Positions 8,213 through 22,160 of a stretch of 64,000 bases of DNA are shown here, piece after piece. The position numbers and the translations under genes were made by a program. Source of the DNA: AA29 sp041481445. Its GTDB lineage: Bacteria > Acidobacteriota > Vicinamibacteria > Fen-336. The DNA is taken from the NCBI GenBank assembly GCA_041481445.1, contig JBGPBV010000002.1:43873-107872 (forward strand). The letters are read 5' to 3'. The stretch's first letter is position 1, and the number at the start of each line of letters is the position of its first letter. A model generated the notes under the pieces. That model was not told the DNA's origin, made no database searches, and saw only the letters and a program-made list of their open reading frames with translations.

Positions 8213-9474
8213 CACATCCTCACCGTGAGGGCGAGCGAGAAGCGCCGCTGCCCGGCCGCGCTGACCGTGCTGACGCGCTGCACCGCGACCTGGCTCACGT
8301 CGATGTCGAGGCGGAACGCGTTCTCGTAGAACTCGCCCAGGAGCGACAGGCCGATGGCCGCCCGGAGCGCCGCCGGCGCCGCCACGAAGGCCTGGCGTGG
8401 TCCGGCCTCCGCGCCGAGGTATTCGAGCCGGCCGGACGTCTCCCGCCGGATCCCGGCCCGCACCTTGAGGTAGCCGCCCGTCGGCGACGGCTCGGTCAGC
8501 TCGATCCCGAAGCGCGGCTCGTACCCATTCGAGACGGAGAAGCCGGCCGCGGTGGCCGCATCCGTGTTGCGCTCGAGCGCCTTCAGCACTTGGTCGTACC
8601 AGATGTAGTCCAGCTCGGCCGTGACCAGGAAGGCGTCGGAGAGGCGCCAGGCCAGGCCACCGGCCAGGACGGGCGGCTCGACGACGTCCACGGTCGCCGG
8701 CCCGCTCGTCACCACGCCCCGCACGCGGTCGATGGCCGTGCGCTCGACCGACCAGTCGAACAGGTCGTGGTGATAGGCGACGCCCAGGCGCAGGGCGGTG
8801 GGATCGCGGGACGGCCCGAAGGTGAGCAACGCGCCCACCACCGCGCGCGCCTTGTTGGCGTCGCCGCTGAGGGTGACGCGGGAGAGCTCGTCGCCGGAGA
8901 GGTTGCGCTGGGAGGTCAGGCCCTCCATCGTCAGGTGACGCCAGGCGAAGCTGGCTCCCAGGTCCAGCCAGGGGGTGAGGCCGCGCGCCAGGCCCAACCC
9001 GATCTGTCCCGACGTCGCGGAGAGCACGCCCGATTCCGAGAGCCCCGGCCCCTGCACCACCTCGACCTGGTTGTCCTGCGTGACCGCCTGCTCGCCGAAG
9101 ATGGCGAGCGTGAGCGGCCGGGACCGGCGGACGGGCGAGCAGGGCACGGGCTCGGCGGGCGGGGTCGGAGGGACGTGGGTAGGCGCCGTGGCGCGTCCCA
9201 GGCTGTAGGCGGCGCCCACCCAGAGGCCGCCGATGCCGACGGTGAGCTCGGCCTTGGGGATCAGGGCGAGGCCGGCGGGGTTGACGGCCGCCGTCCGGAG
9301 GCTGTCCCCCACCGCGACGTATGCGCCGCCGAGGCCGGCCGGGCGAGACCCCTGGTCGGGCGACCGCCAGGTCCATCCGCCGAAGACGATGTCGCTCGTC
9401 TGCGCGCTCGCGGGGACGGCGGAAGCCGCGGCCAGGACCGCGACCGCCACCCAGGACCTCAGCCCGCCCGGCAT
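8212..9474 (-). CDS. FadL/OmpP1-like outer-membrane transport protein
   Basis: 420 residues. The signal peptide (1-24, ends AVPASAQ) is followed by the FadL-type N-terminal pattern SRPAGLGGAYVAVGD then AAVNPAGLALI, and a long beta-strand-rich barrel ending in LALTVRM. FadL proteins admit hydrophobic molecules such as fatty acids; the cargo here is unknown. ATG at 9474 is selected by the strong GAGGAGG Shine-Dalgarno 6 nt upstream and the signal peptide starting there. It is divergent from the nuo operon, with the 130 bp intergenic region carrying the nuo promoter. Confidence 0.75.
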   Translation of the reverse strand: MPGGLRSWVAVAVLAAASAVPASAQTSDIVFGGWTWRSPDQGSRPAGLGGAYVAVGDSLRTAAVNPAGLALIPKAELTVGIGGLWVGAAYSLGRATAPTHVPPTPPAEPVPCSPVRRSRPLTLAIFGEQAVTQDNQVEVVQGPGLSESGVLSATSGQIGLGLARGLTPWLDLGASFAWRHLTMEGLTSQRNLSGDELSRVTLSGDANKARAVVGALLTFGPSRDPTALRLGVAYHHDLFDWSVERTAIDRVRGVVTSGPATVDVVEPPVLAGGLAWRLSDAFLVTAELDYIWYDQVLKALERNTDAATAAGFSVSNGYEPRFGIELTEPSPTGGYLKVRAGIRRETSGRLEYLGAEAGPRQAFVAAPAALRAAIGLSLLGEFYENAFRLDIDVSQVAVQRVSTVSAAGQRRFSLALTVRM

Positions 9475-9537
9475 CGCCACCTCCTCTTGCCGCTTCTCGA
9501 AGGCGCTTCCCCGAATCGTACGGCGCGCGCCGAATTG

Positions 9538-9567
9538 TTGACACCCCGTTTCGCTCGAAGCTATAGT
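9538..9567 (+). promoter_or_regulatory. Sigma-70 promoter of the nuo operon (TTGACA, 18 bp, TATAGT)
   Basis: A perfect -35 TTGACA (9538-9543) and a near-perfect -10 TATAGT (9562-9567) are 18 bp apart in a local AT-rich dip. The predicted start is near 9574, giving a leader of about 31 nt before nuoA. A small hairpin, CTCGG 9575-9579 with CCGAG 9586-9590, lies in this leader. It is the best-matching promoter in the window. Confidence 0.8.
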
Positions 9568-9604
9568 CCCCCGGCTCGGGCACTGCCGAGAGTCCACGCT
9601 CAGA

Positions 9605-9955
9605 ATGCCTTCCTATGTCCCCATCCTGATCCTCGGCAGCGTGGCTGTCGGGTTCGCCGTCTTCACGCTGGTCCTGTCGAGCCTGCTCGGCCGCTCGCGT
9701 CCCAACCCGCGCAAGAGCGAGACCTACGAGTGCGGGGTGCCCCCCATCGGCACCGCGCGCGAGCGCTTCCCGATCAAGTTCTACCTCGTCTGCATGCTGT
9801 TCATCCTCTTCGACGTGGACGCGGCCTTCCTCTATCCCTGGGCCCTCATCTTCCGGCAGCTCGGCCTCTACGGCCTCGTCGAGATGGCGGTCTTCGTCTT
9901 CCTCCTGGGCGGCGGGTTCGTGTACGCCTGGAAGGCGGGCGCCCTCGACTGGTAA
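9605..9955 (+). CDS. nuoA: NADH-quinone oxidoreductase subunit A
   Basis: 116 residues, three membrane segments. Family signatures are visible: KSETYECGVPPIG in the loop after TM1, then FPIKFYLVCMLFILFDVDAAFLYPWA. NuoA is a small membrane-arm subunit of complex I near the quinone site. It is first in the operon. Normally nuoB, C and D follow; here nuoEF follows after 3 bp. Confidence 0.95.
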   Translation: MPSYVPILILGSVAVGFAVFTLVLSSLLGRSRPNPRKSETYECGVPPIGTARERFPIKFYLVCMLFILFDVDAAFLYPWALIFRQLGLYGLVEMAVFVFLLGGGFVYAWKAGALDW

Positions 9956-9958
9956 GCG

Positions 9959-11794
9959 ATGCAATTCACCCCGGAGAACAAGGCCGAGTTCGACCGCGTC
10001 CTGGCCCGGTACCCGGTCAAGCGCTCCGCCCTGCTGCCCACGCTGCACCTCATCCAGGAGCAGGAGGGCTACATCACCCCGGACGGGATCGAGTACGCGG
10101 CCTCGCTGCTCGAGCTGACGCCGGCCCAGGTCCACGACACGGCCAGCTTCTACACGATGTACCGCTTCCAGCCGGAGGGCCGGAAGCACATCGACGTCTG
10201 CACGAACATCTCCTGCGCGCTCAACGGCGCGGACGACGTCCTCGCCAGGCTGTGCGACCGGCTGGGCATCCGCGAGGGCGAGACCACCGCCGACGGCGAG
10301 TGGACGGTCCATCGCGCCGAGTGCCTGGCCGGCTGCGGGGGGGCGGTGGCCTGCCAGGTGGACGGCCGCTGGGTCGAGAACGCGACGGTGGACGACGTCG
10401 ACGCGATCCTGTCCGGAACGCTGGCGTCGCGGCCGTTCGCCTATCCGCCGAGCGCGGGGGAGACGATCCTCCTCCGCAACGTCTTCAAGAAGGACTCCGC
10501 GTCGATCGACGTGTACCGCCAGGGCGGCGGCTACGCCAGGCTGAAGGAGCTCCTCCAGATCAAGCCGGACGCGATCACGGAGGCGGTCAAGAAGGCGAAC
10601 CTGCGCGGCCGGGGCGGGGCCGGCTTCCCGGCCGGGCTGAAGTGGGGCTTCCTGGCCAAGAACGACAAGCCGCGCTACCTCTGTGTCAACGCCGACGAGG
10701 GCGAGCCGGGCACGTACAAGGACCGCCTGATCCTCGAGCGCGACCCGCATTCGCTGATCGAGGGCTGCATCGTCTCGTCCTACGCGATCAACTGCAAGAC
10801 CTGCTACATCTACGTCCGCGGGGAGTTCTACGAGGCCAAGGCCGTCCTCGAGAAGGCGATCGCGGAGGCCTACGCGGCCGGCCTGCTCGGCAAGAACATC
10901 CTCGGGCTCGGCCTCGATCTCGACATCTACGTCCACCGCGGGGCCGGCTCCTACGAGTGCGGGGAGGAGACCGCGCTCCTCGAGAGCCTGGAGGGCAAGC
11001 GCGGGCAGCCCCGGGTCAAGCCGCCGTTCCCGGCGGTGTCCGGGCTCTACAACTGCCCGACGGCCGTGAACAACGTGGAGACGATCTGCTGCGTCCCCAT
11101 CCTGCTCGAGCGGGGGGCGGAGTGGTTCGCCTCCTACGGGGTCGAGAAGAACGGCGGGCCCAAGCTGTACTGCGTCAGCGGGCACGTGAAGCGTCCGGGG
11201 GTGTTCGAGACGCCGTCGGGCAAGATCACCCTGCGCGACCTCGTCTACGGCAAGGACTTCGGCCAGGGCCTGCGCGAGGGGCGGAGCCTCCGCTGCGTGA
11301 TCCCGGGCGGGTCCTCGACGCCCGTGTTCACCGCCGACCAGCTCGACGTCCCGCTCGACTTCGACTCCATCGCCAAGGCGGGGTCGATGCTCGGTTCGGC
11401 GGGCACCATCGTGATCGACGACTCCGCCTGCATGGTCTGGGTCGCGCGCAGGCTCGCCTACTTCTACAAGCACGAGTCCTGCGGCAAGTGCTCGCCCTGC
11501 CGCGAGGGCACGGGCTGGCTGCTGCGCCTGCTCGACAAGATCGAGGAGGGGAAGGGGACGGAGCGCGACCTGGAGACGCTCAACACGGTCTGCGACTCCA
11601 TCGCGGGCAAGACGGTCTGCGCCTTCGGCGACGCCGCCGCCACTCCGCCCTTCACCACCCTGGCCAGGTACCGCGAGGAGTACGAGTACCACGTGCGCCA
11701 GAAGGGCTGCTGGCGCCGGGTGGCCAGGACGTTCGAGGAGGCCAGGGCGAAGGCGGGCGCGGCGGCGGCGGCCCAGACGGCGGCCGCGACATGA
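9959..11794 (+). CDS. nuoEF: NuoE-NuoF fusion: NADH dehydrogenase module of complex I
   Basis: 611 residues joining two normally separate subunits. Residues about 1-155 are NuoE, with the thioredoxin-like 2Fe-2S ligands C81, C86, C122 and C126 (CTNISC and CLAGC). Residues about 165-595 are NuoF, with the FMN/NADH-binding GRGGAGFPAGLKWG (217-230), CVNADEGEPGTYKDR, YIYVRGEFY, CGEETALLESLEG and the 4Fe-4S motif ESCGKCSPCREG. An Ala-rich tail ends the protein. Together the parts oxidise NADH and pass electrons into complex I. No stop or second start separates the halves. The stop overlaps the nuoH ATG (ATGA). nuoG is absent downstream. Confidence 0.93.
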   Translation: MQFTPENKAEFDRVLARYPVKRSALLPTLHLIQEQEGYITPDGIEYAASLLELTPAQVHDTASFYTMYRFQPEGRKHIDVCTNISCALNGADDVLARLCDRLGIREGETTADGEWTVHRAECLAGCGGAVACQVDGRWVENATVDDVDAILSGTLASRPFAYPPSAGETILLRNVFKKDSASIDVYRQGGGYARLKELLQIKPDAITEAVKKANLRGRGGAGFPAGLKWGFLAKNDKPRYLCVNADEGEPGTYKDRLILERDPHSLIEGCIVSSYAINCKTCYIYVRGEFYEAKAVLEKAIAEAYAAGLLGKNILGLGLDLDIYVHRGAGSYECGEETALLESLEGKRGQPRVKPPFPAVSGLYNCPTAVNNVETICCVPILLERGAEWFASYGVEKNGGPKLYCVSGHVKRPGVFETPSGKITLRDLVYGKDFGQGLREGRSLRCVIPGGSSTPVFTADQLDVPLDFDSIAKAGSMLGSAGTIVIDDSACMVWVARRLAYFYKHESCGKCSPCREGTGWLLRLLDKIEEGKGTERDLETLNTVCDSIAGKTVCAFGDAAATPPFTTLARYREEYEYHVRQKGCWRRVARTFEEARAKAGAAAAAQTAAAT

Positions 11795-12810
11795 GCCTGA
11801 GCCCGCTCGAGCAGGAGATCGCGATCAGCGTCACCAAGGTGCTGGTCCTCTTCGCGATCCTCTTGACCGTCTTCTCGGGCATGACCTACGTCGAGCGGCG
11901 GCTGCTCGCCTTCATGCAGTTCCGCCTGGGGCCCAACCGCACCGGCCCCTTCGGCCTGCTCCAGCCCGTGGCCGACGGCATCAAGCTCTTCTTCAAGGAA
12001 GAGGTCACGCCCGAGGGCGCGAACCGCTGGCTCTTCGTGGCCGCGCCCGCGATCTCGCTGGTGACGGCGTTCCTGGCCGTCGCCGTCGTCCCCTACGGCG
12101 GAACGATCCACATCAAGGGGCGGCCGATCATGCTCCAGATCGCCGACCTCGACGTGGGGGTGCTGTTCCTGTTCGCGGTCTCTTCCCTGGGCGTCTACGG
12201 GATCGTGACCGCGGGCTGGGCCGCCAACAACAAGTACACGCTGATCGGCGGCCTGCGCTCCTCCGCCCAGATGTTCTCCTACGAGCTGGCCCTGGGCCTG
12301 AGCTGGGTGACCCTGATCATGGTCGCGGGGTCGTTCCGGATCCACGACATCGTGGACTCGCAGGCGGGCTGGATCTGGCACTGGAACGCCATCCGCCAGC
12401 TCCCCGCCTTCGCGGTGTTCCTGGTGGCGGCCACGGCGGAGGTCAACCGCACCCCCTTCGACCTCCCGGAGGCGGAGACGGAGCTGGTGGCCGGCTTCCA
12501 CACCGAGTACTCGTCGATGCGGTTCGCGCTGCTCCAGATGGCCGAGTACATCAACATGATCACGGCCTCCGCGGTGGGCGCGAGCCTCTTCCTGGGCGGC
12601 TGGCACTCCGGCCTTCCCGGCCTGCCCGCCTCGCCGCTGTGGTTCGTGGCCAAGACGCTCGGCTTCCTCTTCCTCTTCATCTGGCTGCGCGGGACGCTCC
12701 CGCGGTTCCGCTACGACCAGCTCATGCACTTCGGCTGGAAGGTGCTCGTCCCGCTGGCCACGCTCTGGATCTTCGTGGCCGCGACCATCCTGGTGGTGCG
12801 CCACTCGTGA
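11791..12810 (+). CDS. nuoH: NADH-quinone oxidoreductase subunit H
   Basis: 339 residues, about eight membrane helices. Signatures include YVERRLLAFMQFRLGPNR, GLLQPVADGIKLFFKEE, and NRTPFDLPEAETELVAGFHTEYS, the conserved quinone-chamber loop. NuoH joins the membrane arm to the peripheral arm. The ATG overlaps the nuoEF stop. nuoI, which usually follows, is missing; nuoJ begins within the nuoH stop. Confidence 0.96.
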   Translation: MSLSPLEQEIAISVTKVLVLFAILLTVFSGMTYVERRLLAFMQFRLGPNRTGPFGLLQPVADGIKLFFKEEVTPEGANRWLFVAAPAISLVTAFLAVAVVPYGGTIHIKGRPIMLQIADLDVGVLFLFAVSSLGVYGIVTAGWAANNKYTLIGGLRSSAQMFSYELALGLSWVTLIMVAGSFRIHDIVDSQAGWIWHWNAIRQLPAFAVFLVAATAEVNRTPFDLPEAETELVAGFHTEYSSMRFALLQMAEYINMITASAVGASLFLGGWHSGLPGLPASPLWFVAKTLGFLFLFIWLRGTLPRFRYDQLMHFGWKVLVPLATLWIFVAATILVVRHS

Positions 12811-13316
12811 CCCTGACCCTCTTCCACGCCATCCTCTTCTATGCGTTCGGGGGCCTGGCCCTCGGGGGGGCCCTGGTCATGGTCTCCCAGCGCAACCCGA
12901 CCTACAGCGCGTTCGCGCTCATCGTCACCCTCGTCGCCCTCTCCGCCGAGTTCGGCCTGCTCGGCTCGCCCTTCATCGCCGCCCTCCAGATCGTGGTGTA
13001 CGCGGGGGCGATCATGGTGCTCTTCCTGTTCGTCCTGATGCTGCTGAGCGTCAAGGCGGAGGCGCGCGTGGAAGGGGAGGGGCGCGTCTTCAAGCTGGTC
13101 GCCCTCGCCCTGGGCGCCCTCCTGGCCGCGGAGGTCGGGTCGGCGCTCCTGGCCGCGAAGACGCCCATGGCGGGCGGCTTCGACGCCTCCGCGCGCGCGG
13201 TGGCGCGACTGCTCTTCAGCCCCCAGTACCTCTACGTCTTCGAGGCGACCTCGATCCTCATCCTGGCCTCCCTCGTCGGCGCGGTCGCCCTGGCCCGGCG
13301 GGAGGGAGGACGGTGA
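12807..13316 (+). CDS. nuoJ: NADH-quinone oxidoreductase subunit J
   Basis: 169 residues, five hydrophobic segments. QRNPTYSAFALIVTL and VVYAGAIMVLFLFVLMLL are the NuoJ signatures (the second is TM3 with its pi-bulge region). It forms part of the proton path in the membrane arm. GTG at 12807 overlaps the nuoH stop (GTGA), and its own stop overlaps nuoK's GTG. Confidence 0.93.
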   Translation: MTLTLFHAILFYAFGGLALGGALVMVSQRNPTYSAFALIVTLVALSAEFGLLGSPFIAALQIVVYAGAIMVLFLFVLMLLSVKAEARVEGEGRVFKLVALALGALLAAEVGSALLAAKTPMAGGFDASARAVARLLFSPQYLYVFEATSILILASLVGAVALARREGGR

Positions 13317-13621
13317 GCCCGCAGCTCGTCCAGCACGCCCTCCTGCTCAGCCTGGCCCTGTTCGCGGTGGGGGTGGTCGGCGTCTTCCTGCGCCGCAACA
13401 TCATCACGATCTTCATGTGCGTCGAGCTGATGCTCAACGCGGTCAACCTCGCCTTCATCGCCTTCAGCCGCGCCTGGGGCAACCTGGACGGCCAGGTCCT
13501 CGTCTTCTTCGTGCTCACGGTGGCGGCGGCGGAGGCCGCGGTCGGGCTGGCCATCATCATCTCCATCCACCGGCGCAAGGACACCCTCGACGTGGACGCC
13601 TTCCGCGTCATGAAGTGGTAG
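13313..13621 (+). CDS. nuoK: NADH-quinone oxidoreductase subunit K
   Basis: 102 residues, three membrane helices. It contains RRNIITIFMCVELMLNAVNLAF, with the conserved membrane glutamate of the E-channel, and VAAAEAAVGLAI with the second glutamate. This is an Mrp-related proton-path subunit. It starts at a GTG overlapping the nuoJ stop. Confidence 0.95.
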   Translation: MSPQLVQHALLLSLALFAVGVVGVFLRRNIITIFMCVELMLNAVNLAFIAFSRAWGNLDGQVLVFFVLTVAAAEAAVGLAIIISIHRRKDTLDVDAFRVMKW

Positions 13622-13623
13622 GG

Positions 13624-17209
<3,586 letters not shown>

Positions 17210-17213
<4 letters not shown>

Positions 17214-18697
17214 CCCCGGGCGCCCTCGACCTGCGTCCGCTGTTCCCCGCGATGGCGGTCGCGCTGGCGGGCGTGGTCGTGCTGCTGGCCCAGGCCTTCA
17301 CCCCGAAGGGCGGACGCGCTCCCGCGGCCGCTCTCTCCCTGGCCGGCCTCGTCGCGGGCCTGGTCGCGGTGATCGTGATCGCGAGCGGCCGCGGGCGGGG
17401 GGCCGTGCTCGCCGGGAGCGTGGCCGCCGACGAGTACGCGCTGTTCTTCCAGGGCCTCATCCTCTCCATCGCCATCCTGGCCGTCCTCCTCTCCCCCTCC
17501 TACCTGCGCGAGACCGGCACCGACCGCGGCGAGTACTACGCGCTCCTGCTCTTCGCGGTGGTGGGGATGATGGGGCTCGTCTCCGCGCTGGAGCTGGTGG
17601 CCGTCTTCGTGGCCCTCGAGATCATGTCCGTGGCCGTCTACGCCATGGCGGGTCTGCGGCGGGACCGTGAGGAGAGCCAGGAGGCCGCGCTCAAGTACTT
17701 CATCACCGGCTCCTTCTCCTCCGCGTTCCTGCTCTACGGCATCGCCGTGCTCTACGGCCTCACCGGGACCACGTCCCTGACGCGCATCGCGGACGTCCTG
17801 CGGTCGGGAGCGGCCTCGCCCGTCGCCGGCTCGGCCGGCGCCGCCACCGCCCTGGCCCTGGTGGGGACCGGCCTGCTGCTCGTCGGCTTCGGGTTCAAGG
17901 TGGCGAGCGTCCCCTTCCACATGTGGGCGCCGGACGCCTACGAGGGCGCGCCCACCACGGTGACCGCGCTGATGGCGGCGGGAGTGAAGGCGGCCGCCTT
18001 CGGCGGCTTCGTGCGCATCTTCCAGCAGGCGCTGCCCGACCTCGCCGCGCAATGGCAGCCGGCGGTGGCGGTGCTGGCCGTGGTGACCATGGTCGTCGGC
18101 AACCTGGGCGCGCTCGCGCAGTCGAACCTCAAGCGCATGCTCGCCTACTCTTCGGTGGCGCACGCGGGATACCTGATGACCGCGCTGGTGGCCGCTCCCG
18201 GGCGGGGCACGGAGGCCATCCTCTTCTATCTCGTGACCTACGCGGCGGTGAACCTCGGCGGCTTCGGGGCCTTCGCCGCCCTCACCCGCAGCGGCCGCGA
18301 GCCGCTGACCCTGTCCGACATGGCCGGCCTCTCGACCCGGCGGCCGCTGCTGGCGGCGGCCCTGACCGTCTTCCTCGTGTCCCTCACCGGCGTCCCCGTG
18401 TCCGGCGGCTTCGTGGGCAAGTTCTACCTGTTCAGCGCCGCGGTGGGCGCGGGTTACGTGAGCCTGGCCATCGTCGGCATGCTCATGAGCGTGGTGTCCG
18501 CCTACTACTACCTGCGCGTGGTGATCGCGATGTACATGCGGGAGCCCGAGGGCGAGGACACCTGGTCGCCGATCGGCGCCGGGGCCGGCCTCGCTCTCGC
18601 CGTGTCCACGGTGGTGGTCCTCGTGCTCGGCGTGTACCCGGGGCCGGTGATGGACTGGGCGAGGATGGCGGCGAGGTCGATCGGGTCGATCGTTTAG
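17210..18697 (+). CDS. nuoN: NADH-quinone oxidoreductase subunit N
   Basis: 495 residues, about fourteen membrane segments. Signatures include VFVALEIMSVAVYAMAGLRR (pump Glu), FKVASVPFHMWAPDAYEGAPT, NLKRMLAYSSVAHAGYLM and GVPVSGGFVGKFYLF. It is the proximal antiporter-like subunit and the last gene of the operon; a convergent M23 peptidase gene ends 31 bp later. The ATG overlaps the nuoM stop. Confidence 0.96.
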
Positions 18698-18728
18698 ACC
18701 TGAACGATCTCGGGGCCCGCCCTGGACG

Positions 18729-19646
18729 CTAGTCGGCGAACGCCTGCAGGATGCGCGGGTCGACCGCCACCCCGTTGACGTAGACGCCCCAGTGCAGGTG
18801 CGGCACCGCCGCGATCCCGGTGTCGCCGACGAGGCCCAGCGGCTCCCCGGCCTCGACGTGGTCGCCGCTGCGGACCGGGGTCGAGGCCAGGTGGTAGAAG
18901 ACGCTGAGCACGCCCTGGCCGTGGTCGACGACCACCGTCTCCCCGGTCAGGAGGAGAGGGCCGGAGAAGACGACGTTGCCGGCGGCGGGCGAAGCCACCG
19001 GGGTGCCGGCGGGCACGAGGTAGTCGAGGCCGCGGTGGTACTCGCCCCAGATCGCGTCCGTCTTGGCCTCCACGGGAGGGGGCGCGTCGTAGCTCTGCGC
19101 GCAGCCGAAGCTCGTCTCGGGCGAGGCGGCGACGGGGGCGCGGAACGGCCCCCGCCACTCCTGCTTGTCGGACACCGTGCGCAGGTAGAGCTGCACCACG
19201 CGGCCGTCACGGACGCCCGAGGACAGGGACAGCATCGCCTTCTTGACCTCGGGGAGGAACACGCGGCGGGGCGGATAGGTCTTCTCCCCGACCGTCACCT
19301 GGAGGGCGAAGCGCTCGCGTCCACGGCGGCCGCGGACCTCGATCCCGAGAGTGGCCGGACCCGGCGGCGTGTCCACCGCCAGCGGCACCAGCGCGCGCAT
19401 CCCGCGGGGCGTGAGCAGGAACGGGCAGCGCCGTCCCTCCAGGATCGCGGAGGCCACCCCGAGCGAGACCCGTGAGCGCAGGCGCACGGTCAGGAGACCG
19501 CCCGGATAGGCGGAGGACTCGTCGATCCCCACGCTCAGGCGCCCGACGTGCCGCGTCACCTCTTCGGGGACGGCGGGCGCGGCCGGGGAGAGGAGGGCGG
19601 CGGCGAGGACGAGGATCGGCACGGCGGGGAACCGGACCTGCACCAT
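18729..19646 (-). CDS. Secreted M23-family metallopeptidase (LytM domain)
   Basis: 305 residues. The signal peptide is at about 1-22. Residues about 25-170 form a beta-rich N-terminal domain; the C-terminal LytM/peptidase M23 domain has HRGLDYLVPAGTPV (Zn ligands H and D), VVVDHGQGVLSVFYHL and PHLHWGVYVNG (HLH). All zinc ligands look intact, so it may be an active peptidoglycan endopeptidase. ATG at 19646 is chosen because the signal peptide starts there; CATCAT lies 8 nt upstream, a leaderless-type arrangement. Confidence 0.87.
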   Translation of the reverse strand: MVQVRFPAVPILVLAAALLSPAAPAVPEEVTRHVGRLSVGIDESSAYPGGLLTVRLRSRVSLGVASAILEGRRCPFLLTPRGMRALVPLAVDTPPGPATLGIEVRGRRGRERFALQVTVGEKTYPPRRVFLPEVKKAMLSLSSGVRDGRVVQLYLRTVSDKQEWRGPFRAPVAASPETSFGCAQSYDAPPPVEAKTDAIWGEYHRGLDYLVPAGTPVASPAAGNVVFSGPLLLTGETVVVDHGQGVLSVFYHLASTPVRSGDHVEAGEPLGLVGDTGIAAVPHLHWGVYVNGVAVDPRILQAFAD

Positions 19647-19699
19647 GACCGCCGATGATGCACCGCGCCCTCCGCGGTGGCAAGGCGGCGGCGGCGCTC

Positions 19700-21085
<1,386 letters not shown>

Positions 21086-21115
21086 GGACGCACTATACGC
21101 GACGGCGCCGCGTCG

Positions 21116-21145
21116 TTGACGTCCGAGGGAGCAATGCCCTATTCT
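21116..21145 (+). promoter_or_regulatory. Promoter TTGACG, 18 bp, TATTCT for a leaderless gene
   Basis: -35 TTGACG (21116-21121) and -10 TATTCT (21140-21145) are 18 bp apart. The predicted start lies at 21152-21153, which is exactly the ATG of the next gene. The region also carries the divergent selA -10 (21092-21097, TATAGT on the minus strand). Confidence 0.55.
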
Positions 21146-21152
21146 CGCGGCC

Positions 21153-21560
21153 ATGGGTCGGGAGCGAGCCAGGAGTTTTGCCGACCGTCTCCCTCCCGTC
21201 CTTCCCGGCGAGGAAGAGGACATCTCCCACCTGTCGGACGAGATGGCGGACATCCTCTATCCGGGCCGCCGGCCGCGTCCGTTCCGGGTGGCCATCGAGT
21301 TCGAGCCGTTCGAAGGACCGGAGGCCGCGCGCGCCCTGGACCTGGCCCGCCGCGCGCCCGTGTACCGTGAGAAGCGGGAGGCGGATCGAGTGGTGCACCA
21401 TGCTGCCTTCGAGACCGGCCAGGCTTCCGGCATGCGCGCGCTGTTCCAGCTCGTGGGCGGGCGCGCGGGGACGGAGGTGCTGGTCGACGGCAAGCGCGTG
21501 CCGTACGCGACCGAGCTCTGGTTGCCGCTCGTCTGGCTCTTCGTGGGCGAGGGGGGCTGA
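21153..21560 (+). CDS. Hypothetical protein, conserved-looking, 135 residues
   Basis: I do not recognise a family. It is soluble, with an acidic early part (GEEEDISHLSDEMADILYPG) and a mixed alpha/beta C-terminal half ending LWLPLVWLFVGEGG. It has no signal peptide. The arrangement of three genes in tight order before purH (gap 3 bp, then a 4 bp overlap) suggests an operon. The ATG sits 7 nt after TATTCT. Confidence 0.55.
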   Translation: MGRERARSFADRLPPVLPGEEEDISHLSDEMADILYPGRRPRPFRVAIEFEPFEGPEAARALDLARRAPVYREKREADRVVHHAAFETGQASGMRALFQLVGGRAGTEVLVDGKRVPYATELWLPLVWLFVGEGG

Positions 21561-21563
21561 GGC

Positions 21564-22160
21564 GTGCCCCTCGAGGACGACCTCGACGTCCTGGAGCGCT
21601 CGATCCGGCAGCTCCAGATCGAATGGGACAAGTTCTTCGGAGGGGTGGAGAAGAAGCCGCCCAACGAGCTCCGGACGCGCGTGGACGCCCTGGTCAAGAA
21701 GTACGCCTACGCCGAGATCCGGAACAACGCCGAGCGCTTCCGCTACCAGAGCCTGAGCTCGCGCTACGCGACGTTCAACGAGCTCTGGAACAAGCGGCTG
21801 CGGGCCATCGAGGAAGGGCGGCCGCTGGGGCTCCACGGCATCCACGAGCGGCACGCCCCGCCCCCGCCCCTGCCCGCCGCCCGGCCCGCCGCGCCGGCCG
21901 CGCGCGGGGCCTCCGGCTCCGGCGAAGTCAGGGTCAAGGATCCGGGCGGCGACGCCGACGCCGTGCGCTCGCTCTTCGACCGCTTCGTGGCCGCCCGCCA
22001 GGCGACGGGGGAGTCGGGGCCCGTGAAGTTCGAGAGCTTCCAGAAGGTCATCTCGCAGCAGGCCGCGCGCATCCTCAGCGAGAAGGGGGCGCAGGCGGTC
22101 GACTTCCGCCTCGAGACCAAGGACGGCAAGGTCAGCCTCAAGGCCAAGCCCGTGAAATGA
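21564..22160 (+). CDS. MXAN_5187 C-terminal-domain-like protein
   Basis: 198 residues. The N-terminal part (about 1-85) is helical and charged: LERSIRQLQIEWDKFFGG, then ELRTRVDALVKKYAYAEIRNNAERFRY and SLSSRYATFNELW. This matches the pattern of the myxobacterial MXAN_5187 C-terminal domain, of unknown function. A Pro/Ala linker (about 92-120) leads to a second helical region and a basic C-terminus (SLKAKPVK). GTG start at 21564, 3 bp after the upstream stop. The Lys-rich C-terminus ends inside the start of the next gene. Confidence 0.6.
   Translation: MPLEDDLDVLERSIRQLQIEWDKFFGGVEKKPPNELRTRVDALVKKYAYAEIRNNAERFRYQSLSSRYATFNELWNKRLRAIEEGRPLGLHGIHERHAPPPPLPAARPAAPAARGASGSGEVRVKDPGGDADAVRSLFDRFVAARQATGESGPVKFESFQKVISQQAARILSEKGAQAVDFRLETKDGKVSLKAKPVK

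Noticed and set aside
6734..11692. A 1652-codon open frame on the minus strand
   Set aside because: Only its end is a real gene (the phosphoesterase, 6734-8212). The remainder is antisense to nuoA and nuoEF and reads as Arg/Gly/Ala/Pro-rich sequence, the usual shadow of GC-rich coding DNA.
8590..11790. A long plus-strand frame reaching nuoH
   Set aside because: Its first part is antisense to the FadL-like gene and out of frame with nuoA and nuoEF. Only the part from 11791 (nuoH) carries recognisable motifs.
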